The notes under the pieces: model-generated
Told to the model about the DNA's origin: nothing
Database searches by the model: none
The model's input: only the letters and a program-made list of their open reading frames with translations
Source: Paraescarpia echinospica
Lineage: Eukaryota > Annelida > Polychaeta > Sabellida > Siboglinidae
Assembly: GCA_020002185.1 (NCBI GenBank)
Contig: CM034544.1
Span: forward strand, 6,802,397-6,866,396
DNA length: 64,000 bases
Direction of reading: 5' to 3'
Translations under genes and position numbers: made by a program
Shown here: piece after piece, positions 55,231 to 64,000 of the stretch
Layout of the letters: each line of letters begins with the position of its first letter
Position numbering within the stretch: the first letter of the stretch is position 1

Positions 55231-58080
55231 TATGTGTATCCCGCCCTTCTGAGGTATGTGTCTATTTTATTTTTAAACATATTCACGCTACTAGCACCCA
55301 CACAATCAGCAGGTAATCTGTTCCATTCATTTACAGTCCTTTGTGACAATGAAAACTTTCTTATATCCAATCTACTCTGCTCCTTTGCTAATGTAAGTTC
55401 ATGTCCTCTGGTCCTTCTATCTTTCTTAACTGAGAAAAAAATATTTCTATAAATATTTTCATGACCCTTCAATATTTTAAACACTTCTATCTGATCTCCT
55501 CTCAATCTCCTGGTCTCTAGTGTTGTTATACCGCATTTTTTAGGCGTATTTCGTAACTAAGATCCCTCAGTTTTTGTATCATTTTAGTTGCTCTCCTCTG
55601 CACTCTTTCTAGCATATCTATGTCCTTCCTGCGATATGGCCTCCACGCTTGAATACATTATTCTAAATGAGGCCTAACTATTGTTTTGTACAGCGGTATT
55701 ATTAGCTCTTTTTCCTTATACGTTATGTTTCGCCTAATTAATCCAAGGATTTGATTTCCCTTTGAAGCTGCAATTCCGCACTGTTCTGAAACCTTCATAT
55801 CAGCACTAATGGTTAACCCTAAGTCCTTTTCTTTTGCAGTAGTTCTTAGTACAGTAGCCCCCATTGTATATTGTACCTCTTCGTTCCCATGCCCTGTGTG
55901 GAGGCATTTACATTTCCCAAAATTGAACAGCATTTGCCACTTTTCAGACCATTTGATCAACCTGTCAAGATCATCTTGTAAATGTTGTCTATCTCCATCA
56001 CTTTTAATCCTTCTAAACACTTTTGTATCATCTGCAAATTTCAACTCCCTTCTAGCTAAATCATCGTCCAAATCGTTTATATATATTAAGAGTAATATAG
56101 GTCCTAATACTGATCCCTGTGGTACCCCACTCAATACCGATTTCCAGTTTGAAGCCTCCCCATCAACTACTACACGTTGTCTTCTGTCAATCAGCCATTG
56201 TTCTATCCAGTTTATTATACCATTTCCTATGCCATGGGCCTTTAGTTTAAGTAGTAATCTTTGATGTGGTACTTTGTCGAAAGCTTTTTGAAAATCTAAG
56301 TAGACGATATATACTGGTGATCCCCTATCTACCCACTTAGTGATGTCTTCCAAAAAACATAACATATTTGTTAAGCATGACCTCGCTTTAAAAAAAACAT
56401 GTTGAGATGGGTTTATCAAGTTTTGTTTAACAAGAAAATCCACCATGTGATCTTTAATTAGTCTTTCTAATAATTTACAAATCACTGATGTTAAACTCAC
56501 TGGTCTATAGTTCTCTGACTTGTTTCTCGAACCTTTTTTGAATAATGGTATAATGTTTGCTTCTTTCCATTCTAAAGGAACCACTCCCTCTTCTAATGAC
56601 AAGCTGAAAACTGTTGCAAGCGGTATGCTAATTTGTTCTACAATTTCCAATAGTAGTTTGGGTGGAATACCATCCACTCCAGGTGATTTATTACCCTTCA
56701 TAGCCCTTATTTTCTTAGCTACCATTTCCGGGGTTACAATTAATTGTCCTAAATAGTCTGAATCTGCCCCCTTGAACTTAGCCTCTGGTACTGGCAGTGA
56801 ACTAATATCTTCCCTGGTAAACACTGAACTAAAGTACTCATTCAGGTCTTCTGCCATTAAGAATCCCTCTGATATTATATTTCCAGCACTATCTTCTAGA
56901 GGACCGACCTTATCTTGAACTTTCTGTTTGCTTCGAACATACGCATACAAACTCTTGCTGTCATGTTTTATATTACTAGCTAATTGTTGTTCATAGCTTC
57001 TCTTTGAATTTCTAATTTCAGCTGTAGCTTGGTTAAGTGCTTCTTTATAACTGTTGTAGTCTTCATAATTTCCAGTACATCTATATGACTTCCACATTAT
57101 TTGTTTATACTTAATTTTTCTAATGGCTTCTTTCGATAAGTGTTTCTTTTTGGACCGTTTTCCTTGTTTTTTGAAGGGTACAAATTGATCGATTATGCAC
57201 TTAATTTCACTCTTTAATATATTCCAGCATTCTCTTGCCGTCTTATTTTTCAGTGTGTTATTCCAGTCTATCTTTGCTATATATTTCCTCATGTCCTTAT
57301 ACCTTCCTTTGTGTAAATTTCTCCTATATTGCTTTTTACTATTCCTTTCTGATTTTACTTTGATGGTAAAATGTATCTGGTTGTAATCGCTACTCCCCAG
57401 TGGCTCACATATCCTCACATTGTCAACTAATTCATTCTGTGAGGAAAAAACTATGTCTAACACAGTCTCACCCCTGGTTGGTTCTAGCACATGTTGAGAA
57501 AGGAATGTATCTTGAACTAAAACTAAAAACTTGTGGTCCTCACTCCCCATACTCTGTAGAGATATATGCCCGTGGTTAAAATCCCCCATAATAATACAGT
57601 CCCGTTTGCTTACTTCCCTTATAGCGTTTTGTATTTTTTAATTCTCTTTTATGCTTATGTTTGGACTTCGATAAACTAACCCAACTGTTAACGTTGAGTT
57701 TCTTGTAACTATGTTACACCAAACAGCTTCTTCGCAATCTGCTTCTCTTTCTAATTTTATTTCATAAGCCTGAATAGATTCTTTAATATATAAAATAACT
57801 CCACCTCCCTTTCTTCCTATTCTATCTTTTCTAAACATTACATATCCTGTCAGGCCCAATTCAGCATCTGATATATCGGTGGTGGTCCAGGATTCGGTTA
57901 TACCTATTATATGAGGGTCAATATCTTCTACCATAATGTTTAGTTCATTTCTTTTGTTTACTATACTCCTTGCATTTAAACAAACACATTTATATCCAGC
58001 TTCAGAAGAGTTTTCCAGACTGTTATTTGCTGATTTATTTGTGCTGTCTTTATCTATGCCTCCATTTAGTGCGTTGATCG
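55231..58080 (-). pseudogene. LINE ORF2: endonuclease and reverse transcriptase
   Basis: The endonuclease begins 'GYKCVCLNARSIVNKRNELN' (about 58005) and includes 'GGGVILYIKESIQAYEI', 'GLVYRSPN' and 'IIMGDFNHGHISLQS', the last lacking two residues present in copy A. The reverse transcriptase (about 56760-55900) has 'NKSPGVDGIPPKLLLEIV', 'YLDFQKAFDKVPHQRLL', 'GVPQGSVLGP' and an intact 'FADDTKVF'. The 643-codon frame 57589-55658 is uninterrupted. Disabling changes are a stop near 57639, a stop at 55656-55658 (after 'IVRPHLE') and a one-base loss in an A run near 55540. The C-terminus ends 'KIDTYLRRAGYT'. Confidence 0.9.
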
Positions 58081-58990
58081 CCAACCTCTTGCAGTTTCTA
58101 TACGTTGCCCCCCTTCCTCCCATTACTGGCAACATTCCTGACAGAATAACCTGTTCAACTCTCGTCTTCTTTAGCTTCCTCACTAACTGTCTGTATTTCT
58201 GTACTATCGCAATTGTTCCCTCCCTGTCTGTATTATTTGTTCCTACATGTACCAGTATAGATCCCCCTTGCCATGTCCAAATACCTTCTCTACCCTGTCA
58301 GTTACATGTTCAATCCTAGCCCCCGGTAAACAAACAACGACGTCCTTCCCCTCGCTCAGTGTCTTGTCCGTCTTTCGCATAATGGAGTCGCCCGTAAACA
58401 CCCTCTCTTTCCTCATTGCCCCCTCAATCACTGCCTTAGAATAGCTCCTTCTTCGGTTTGCATCTGTCTGGTTGTTGTCTTTCGCCCCTGTCGTCTTCTC
58501 TCCTGTCACATTCTCTTCCGATCCATTCTTTCCTGTCGCTTTTTCTCTTGTCACCTTTCCTCCTGTCAGCGTCCCTTTTATCGACTTCTCTTCAATCACA
58601 GTTGCTCTCACTTCCTTTCGTCCCTTCTTCTTTCGTCCCGTCTCATTTTCCTCTCTCCACTCCCGTCCCATCTTCCCTCCCTCCTTCTCTACGGTCACTT
58701 TCTTCCCTGTCACCTTCACGCTTGTCACGTTTTCTGTTGTCGATTTTCCAATTTCTTCCCCTCCAATCACCTTCCCTCCTCTCAATCTCCTTTCCTCAGT
58801 TTTCTTGCCACTGCTCCTTCAGTCTTGCGGTATTCCCACCTCTTTCCCTGTCGTCTCTCTCCATTCGACCTGCCTCCTTGCTAATTCCCATCTCCATTCC
58901 CTTCACAATATCTGTCAACTTAACTATCTCCTTCTGCAGACACTCCACCTTCCAACACCCAATGCACTGAAAGGTGAATCCTTCCTCCAT
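58080..58990 (-). pseudogene. LINE ORF1 with esterase (SGNH)-like domain, truncated
   Basis: It starts 'MEEGFTFQCIGCWKVECLQK', with a CxxC pair, followed by a charged coiled-coil-like stretch and a Lys/Glu/Gly-rich linker. The esterase-like part has the GDS block in 'FTGDSIMRKTDKTL', then 'GKDVVVCLPGARIEHVTD' and 'HVGTNNTDREG'. Known: CR1-type LINEs often have an SGNH-esterase domain in ORF1. There is a stop and frameshift near 58795 and a one-base loss in a G run near 58268. The C-terminal part of the domain is missing and the frame runs directly into ORF2 near 58080. Confidence 0.75.
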
Positions 58991-59003
58991 GGTTTCTGCT
59001 TTC

Positions 59004-59790
59004 TACTAGCACATGATGTTTTAATGTAGCTGTTAATCCATATTTCCTAAACAAATTATTAGCTACATAATTGATATGAGATGACCATGTCATATTACAG
59101 TCTATTATGACACCAAGAAAGTTTAAATGTGTTACATTCTCAATTGGAATACAATTTACCTTAATATTAGAAATTTTGCAATTTTTCAGTACTCTTTGTT
59201 TACTATGAAAAATCATCATTTTCGTTTTGCTTGCATTCAGTGACAGCTTGTTCACTGCTACCCAATCTGTTATTTTGGTTATTTCTGTATTTATTTGATT
59301 TGATGTTGAGTTCATCGTGGGGTTACTAGTAAATTTGCCCAGTGTGCTTAACAGAGTGGCACCATCGGCGTTCATAATAGGTGTAAACTTTGTACTAGTC
59401 ATTTCTAGATCGTTGATATATATATATTAAAAAAGTACTGACGTACGTACTGACCCCTGAGGGTCTCCTGCTGTTATTGTTCCTATATTTTATTGCATGT
59501 TGTTTCCTTCTACGTATTGTCGTCTGGTCTGTTGTGTATGTAGCTTCTAAACCAATCTAATTCTATATTTTGTATGCCGTAATGTTCAAGCTTTTTGATA
59601 AAGATTGTATGGTCACTAGTGTCGAATGCCTTTGACAAATCTACGCACATTGCTATAGGTATTTTTTTTTATCAAGATTTAAATAAATTCGACCCACCAT
59701 TTCAGATAATGCAAGTTCGGTTGAATATCCTGATCTGAATCCGTATTGGTTTGCATGTAAGCGTATATTATAAGTTCAATACTTAAGTAT
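59004..59790 (-). pseudogene. Older LINE, 5' part (reverse transcriptase), split by copy C
   Basis: Read right to left: 'QYGFRSGYSTELALSEMV' (about 59740), motif A 'MCVDLSKAFDTSDHTIF' (about 59630), 'FLIYINDLEMTS', a catalytic box changed to NADG (59372-59361), then 'LNASKTKMMIFHSKQ' and 'FLGVIIDCNMTW'. It stops at the TACTAG duplication. The conserved FADD box is lost, so it was inactive or decayed before or after being split. Confidence 0.8.
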
Positions 59791-59794
59791 TTGT

Positions 59795-59965
59795 GCATAT
59801 ACTGATGATTATGGTGAAGAGGATTGTTATAGTGAAAATGAAGATGTTGATTAAGATTAAAATAAAGAAGATGACGAAAAATGATGACGACGAAAATGAC
59901 GGTGATGCATATGAATATGATGATTATAAAGAAGATTAAGATGACGAAGACGAAGTTGGGCGATT
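59795..59965. repeat. GAT/GAA triplet-rich stretch
   Basis: Loose repeats of GATGATGA/GAAGATGAC. The reverse frame is Ile/Phe-rich and is not a gene. Confidence 0.7.
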
Positions 59966-60169
59966 TGATTCTCCATTTGGAAGCACTGGACCCGTTCTGC
60001 ACCTGTTTCTTGAAAGAGTTACCTACAATATAACCTTGCTTAGGCCCAAGAGCTCCCTGGCGTATTCGTTCATCCGTTCACAACTGTAATACTGCTTATT
60101 GATTTTCAGATTTATCCCACCTTTTATTTTGATGTGCCTTTAAGCTTGATTGCCAAAGATCATCATAAT

Positions 60170-61310
60170 CATCATTATCATTGTGCAGCCGTAATGTTCC
60201 GTGGTTGGTTGATGACCTCAGCATGCCGTTTCCAAATCCGCCTGTCTTGCGCTATCCTCTGCCAGATGGTGCCCTTCCAGTACTCGTCTAGTTCATCTCT
60301 ATTGTGATACGCGTTGTCCATCGGTTATATTGTAGTCTGCTGATATTATCTGCCTATGTTCACTTCTGTCTTCTGATTTGTTCTATCAAGTTTATGACTT
60401 TTGTCTTCTCTCTTACCCAAATATTTGTTTTTCTCTCCCGATATGTGATGTTTAGCATACTTCTTTCCAACTTTGTTTATGCGGCTGTTAGCTTGTTCTT
60501 TGCCTGGACGGTGAGTACCCTTGTTTCCGCGCCATATGTCATCGCTGGAAGTACGCATGAGTTGTAGACTTGTCTCTTCAAGCAGGATCCAAAGTTACCC
60601 TTGAAGATGTCGCGGCGTTTGGCGAATGCTGTCCAGCCGGCGGTGATTCTTCGTTGAATCTTCTTGTTTTGGTTTTTGTCTCTGATATTGTATCGCTGTC
60701 CCAGATAGACGTAGCTTTCAACGTTCTCTATCTGCGTGGTGTTGATATGTATTGGTGTGTCATTTACTAGCATCACTTTCATCAACACATTCATCTTCAG
60801 ACCTTGTGTTTCACTTTCATCAGCTAGCTCCTGCAGCATTTGTTGTAGTTCTTGTGGTGTAGTAGCGCATATGAGTATGTCGTCGGTGAAGCGAAGATGA
60901 CTGAAATATTCTCCGTCCATCATCAAGCCTCTGGTTCCCCAGGTCAGTCTTCGGAATATGCTTTCCAGTGTTGCCATAAACAGCTTTGGCGATATATTGT
61001 CATCTTGTCGTACTCCTCTCTTGATGTTGATCTTGTTGCTCTTTTTGTGTAGGTGGACTGTCACCGAGCTGTTGGTGTAGATGTCTTTCAGGAGTTCGAT
61101 GTACACGTTTACTATCCCGTGTTCTTGAAAGGGAGGTCAGTATTGCTTGAGTTTGCACCGAGCCGAAAGCCTTCTCGTAGTCGACGATAGCGATGCAGAG
61201 CGGAATATTATATTCTCGACACTTCTTTTTCAGTTGGTTTACGACATGTATTATGGTCTGTCATTGAGTACCTGCTTCTGAATCCTGATCGCTCGCTCTG
61301 CCAAAGATAT
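60170..61310 (-). pseudogene. RTE-like LINE, reverse transcriptase and C-terminus
   Basis: Motif A 'LCIAIVDYEKAFGSVQTQ' (about 61200-61150, after frameshift correction by eye) is followed by the 209-codon frame 61106-60477: 'INIKRGVRQDDNISPKLF' (usual GD changed to DD), catalytic 'HLRFTDDILICATTPQEL' (FADD to FTDD), 'VESYVYLGQRYNI' and 'MTYGAETRVLTVQAKNKL'. The tail 'ELDEYWKGTIWQRIAQDRR' and 'WKRHAEVINQPRNITAAQ' ends at about 60190 with ATGATGATTATGATGATC, the short repeat tail typical of RTE elements. The endonuclease is absent. Confidence 0.85.
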
Positions 61311-61315
61311 AGGCG

Positions 61316-61402
61316 CAACATTTTTATTCTTATTATCATTATTACTATTATTATTATTATTGTTACTACTACTATCATTATCATTATTATTATTATTATA
61401 AA
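61316..61402. repeat. (TTA)n trinucleotide repeat
   Basis: ATTATTATTATT with ACTACT interruptions, immediately 5' of the RTE-like fragment. Confidence 0.9.
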
Positions 61403-61687
61403 CATATTGGAATGTGCACATCATCGCTCGCATGCAAGATATGAACATTGTGGAAGGTTATTTCACAGTGAACACAAGTAACACTGTTCCTTTCTTACGT
61501 ATTGATACCAGGCAACTGAACAAGTAGCACGTCTAACACAGGAAGGGCAGTTTTCAGGATTCACATCCTGTTCCGAAAGGTGGACCATCGATGAACTTGT
61601 GAACTTCGTCGAGGACCACACGGTGCTAAACGAGTCACGTGTCATTGTGCTCACCACACCATCTGGTAAGAAGAGGAAGACCAGTTC

Positions 61688-61725
61688 CTGATGAAGGCCG
61701 CTGTTCGTGGTCGAAACGTAGATGT
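61688..61725 (+). ncRNA. Hammerhead-ribozyme-like core (tentative)
   Basis: CTGATGA (61688-61694) is followed by a GGCC/GGTC stem and then GAAAC (61713-61717) and ACG-TAGA-TGT, which can form a 3-bp stem before C61725. These are the two conserved hammerhead core boxes in the right order. One extra A after CTGATGA and a weak stem I argue against a functional ribozyme. Similar minimal hammerheads are known at the ends of Penelope-like retroelements. Confidence 0.25.
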
Positions 61726-62100
61726 CACATTAGAATGTCCATTTGTATAGTAAGAAAAAACATGATTCAATTACTGTTACTCTGTTGGGTTAGAACAATA
61801 CGCCACGTTTTTTGTCCAATTGGCTACTGTCATTAAAGGAAATAAAAGCAAGGCATTAGCTAAAATCCGTTTTCCATGTGTACACAAAGTTTAACATTGT
61901 ATGTAACATTCGAGAACATTAAAAAAAAAAAAAACCACATTTGTACACATTTGTAGCATAAATTATATTTTAAACCAGTCTGTGTAGCGATACCCGCGGA
62001 AAATAAAAATGTAATGAGCGATAGGCGATCATGTGGTATCGTAACGTGGTTTATATTACTTCGTGAAAACATTAACAAAAAAGTATAAAGAAAGTCAATG

Positions 62101-62187
62101 GTTTGGTGTCGGGATTGAACCGGTGTCGCCCGATTGCAAAATAAATGCTAAAGAACCAACGCGTTTACCAACTGAGCTAGCAGGACC
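62101..62187 (-). mobile_element. tRNA-like sequence (tRNA pseudogene or SINE head)
   Basis: On the minus strand 'TAGCTCAGTTGG' (A-box) and 'GGTTCAATCCC' (B-box) lie about 45 bp apart. The 5' acceptor strand GTCCTGC has no partner at the 3' end and the T-stem pairs at only three of five positions, so it is not a working tRNA gene. Confidence 0.55.
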
Positions 62188-63990
62188 GACATAAATTCGC
62201 TGACTGATTGAAGTTGTTATGATAAATTGTACAACTCCTCCTTCATACATCTATATTCTAGTGATATTATGAAATGTCCGGATGCACAGCATAAAATGTG
62301 GAATTTTTATTTCATTGAATATTTTTTTTTTTGGCTTGGTGGATATTGAAATAGATAGCAGGATGTAATATAATATGAATTCAAGCAATATATGTTTTTA
62401 TTCCCTTTAATGTAATATCTAGGTCGAGTCACGCCCGTATAGTTATGATTTGCCTAAATATACAAGACTTAAATAATAATTATGACGTACAAAATATAAT
62501 TTGGCACAAGAAGTCCGTCACATAGAGAAGAGGTGCAAATCGGCCCTCGTAAAAATCTGTACACGTTGTGATCTATATTGGCTATACACTGCCACATTTG
62601 TCCGCTCGGATAGTTCATATGTCACAAACATGTGGACATGAGCGAGTTAAAACACATTTTATTTATTCATCAAAAAGGGGAATGGAAACATTGTCCGTGG
62701 TCTGTACAATATTATATATATATATATATACATATATTAGGAAGATATTTGACGCAAATTGGCGCAGATTAAATTCTTAAAGGCCGGGGTAATGTCACAA
62801 AGTGGTTTGTATAGAATTTAATCAGGCTTTAGAACAGTGGTTTTGTTTAAAAAGTATTGTGCTGCCATCTCTGGTATGTATTGTCGCTGAGGTATACGCT
62901 CGTGCCATCTGGCGATTAAGGCGGGTAACGTTTTAACTGCCGACGAGTCAGATTTAATTCATTTCATTTGTAGCGTACACAACTAATTCTACGGTTAGGT
63001 ATATCAAATTTGGTACCTGTAGAAATTATTTAACATGACTGGTAATATGGTGACCTGTCAAACTACTTGTGTTGTGGTTATAAGAAGATTATATTATGAA
63101 CTTATAAAAGTTGTTTACAGAAATGTAGGTGTGAAAAACACTAGGGTCACCATTAGCTTATGAATAGAGTGTGTGTTTTATTAAAATTATGGATTAATTC
63201 ATGAGAGTTAGAATGTACGATGAATATTGTGGTATCCGGCTCGATACAGGGAATCCAGTGATACTAATTATGTAAGTAATTCACGTAAGTTAAAGATTGA
63301 ATAAGCACTTATATAGCCAAACGTTTAGCTCGCAAAATCTATTTTAAACTCAGTGAGTTGAATGGATTTGCTTCGATGTGTGAAAGGTTTCGGAAGCCGG
63401 TTTTTTAATATTTATTATGACATCCGCCACCCTTGGTAAAAACATTACGTTGTCTTTCTTACATCTGGGTGTGACAATATATAAAACGAAAATTTGTAAT
63501 GCTCCTGAATGGTTCCAGTACTATTATCTATGGTAAAGCAATACATAGGATTGCGGTTGTTCCTGTTTTTATTTTTATTAAAATACTCAAAATCATAGAA
63601 TGTTGCCTGCACTATTTATTTTACATAAACTATGCAAAACATCATTCGCTATATACTTTTAATGTGTACAGGAAAATACGTAATGTTTATCAGACATTAT
63701 GCTGATTCAGAAAGTAATAATTAAATTCTCAAAACCTCAATTATTTCACCCGATATTTCAAAGTAAAATCAATTTATTTTCTCATTCAAATAATACCCAG
63801 CAAAACAAAAATATGTGTGTTTATATAAACACACACAACACAAGTGACCTGGATACCTAAGGAGTGTGAATGTTGTACTAACAAAATAATGTCACATATA
63901 TGTTTTGTCCCGCTCCAACCTTCGACATCGTAGTGTCGTTATTATATAATGTTATCTCGCCCGCTTTAGAAGGTTTGTATAAATGTTTAC
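62188..63990. other. Giant-intron sequence, no supported gene
   Basis: A/T-rich, with a TA tract at 62712-62735 and a CACACA stretch near 63830. No domain, splice pair or repeat family is recognised before the donor at 63990. Confidence 0.5.
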
Positions 63991-64000
63991 CTTCTGGACG
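63991..64000 (-). CDS. Partial upstream exon of the YWTD gene (last 10 bp)
   Basis: The final bases of the window read on the minus strand CGT CCA GAA G followed by GTAAAC, a good splice donor. The phase (one base left over) matches the two-base start of the exon at 29535-29654, so the junction would read Arg-Pro-Glu-Gly-His-Ile-Ser. LRP propellers typically carry 'xRPxGIAVD' at exactly this position before the YWTD strand. Only ten coding bases are visible, so this is an inference from phase and motif. It implies a 34.3-kb intron. Confidence 0.5.

Larger units (their letters stand above)
55131..59003 (-). mobile_element. CR1-like LINE, copy C (3,873 bp, youngest, near intact)
   Basis: Flanked on both sides by TACTAG (55125-55130 and 59004-59009), the 6-bp target-site duplication. 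The 5' end GAAAGCAGAAACC lies just before the ORF1 ATG (58990) and the 3' end is the family terminus CTTGTTAAATCTTGTTAAAT. ORF1 and ORF2 are described separately. The element has only a handful of disabling changes in 3.9 kb, and an in-frame join of ORF1 to ORF2. It is codirectional with the host gene. Confidence 0.92.

Noticed and set aside
58458..59029. Plus-strand Ser/Pro/Leu-rich frames of 170-185 codons
   Set aside because: Antisense shadow of the Lys/Glu/Gly-rich ORF1 of LINE copy C.
62101..62187. Functional tRNA gene on the minus strand
   Set aside because: A- and B-boxes are good, but the acceptor strands do not pair and the T-stem is broken.

Overview
The window looks like the interior of one very large animal gene, with introns packed with transposable elements and satellites. 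Signs of a metazoan are the short coding exons with consistent GT-AG splice sites and phases, a low-density-lipoprotein-receptor class B (YWTD) beta-propeller product, at least four kinds of LINE (CR1-like with an esterase-type ORF1, RTE-like, L2/CR1-like 3' ends, and jockey-type with a PHD-like finger), tRNA-derived SINE heads and many microsatellites. A marine invertebrate such as a cephalochordate, hemichordate or lophotrochozoan would fit, but the sequence alone does not fix the species. There are no prokaryotic operons, CRISPR arrays or plasmid or phage genes.

Gene: nine complete exons lie on the minus strand at 29535-29654, 26062-26227, 24679-24818, 8383-8506, 7303-7406, 6424-6543, 3602-3721, 2280-2451 and 417-568. 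They total 1,218 bp, about 406 residues, and every exon-exon phase closes. The last ten bases of the window (63991-64000) read as the 3' end of the preceding exon, which would make the intervening intron about 34.3 kb. The protein covers the end of one YWTD propeller, a short cysteine-containing linker, and most of a second propeller. The YWTD motifs are unusually divergent. Both the start and end of the gene lie outside the window.

Layout: 0-8.5 kb holds the six downstream exons, a 62-bp minisatellite, a terminal-inverted-repeat element, two LINE 3' tails and AT/CA repeats. 8.5-24.7 kb is a 16-kb intron with a candidate nested plus-strand gene start (about 10.4 kb), a 23-bp minisatellite and decayed LINEs (13.3-20.8 kb). 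24.7-29.7 kb holds three exons, tRNA-SINE, TACG/TATG and AC microsatellites, degenerate CGATG-type satellites with an RTE fragment inside them, and a ten-copy 40-bp array with a CACGTG E-box in every unit. 29.7-64 kb is the giant intron. It holds a 1,000-N gap in a TATG repeat, three copies of a CR1-like LINE (37.5, 43.5 and 55.1 kb), three copies of a palindromic element carrying TGACGTCA motifs, 24-, 30- and 43-bp minisatellites, two RTE-like LINE fragments, two long hairpins at 52.6-52.9 kb, and an older LINE split cleanly by the youngest CR1-like copy.

Most long open frames are either decayed retrotransposon proteins or read-through of satellites whose unit length is a multiple of three. 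The best candidates for something new are the palindromic CRE-bearing element family, the twin long hairpins, the GC-rich repeats with a covarying stem-loop, the E-box array, and the two possible nested promoter/first-exon units near 10.4 kb and 49.3 kb.
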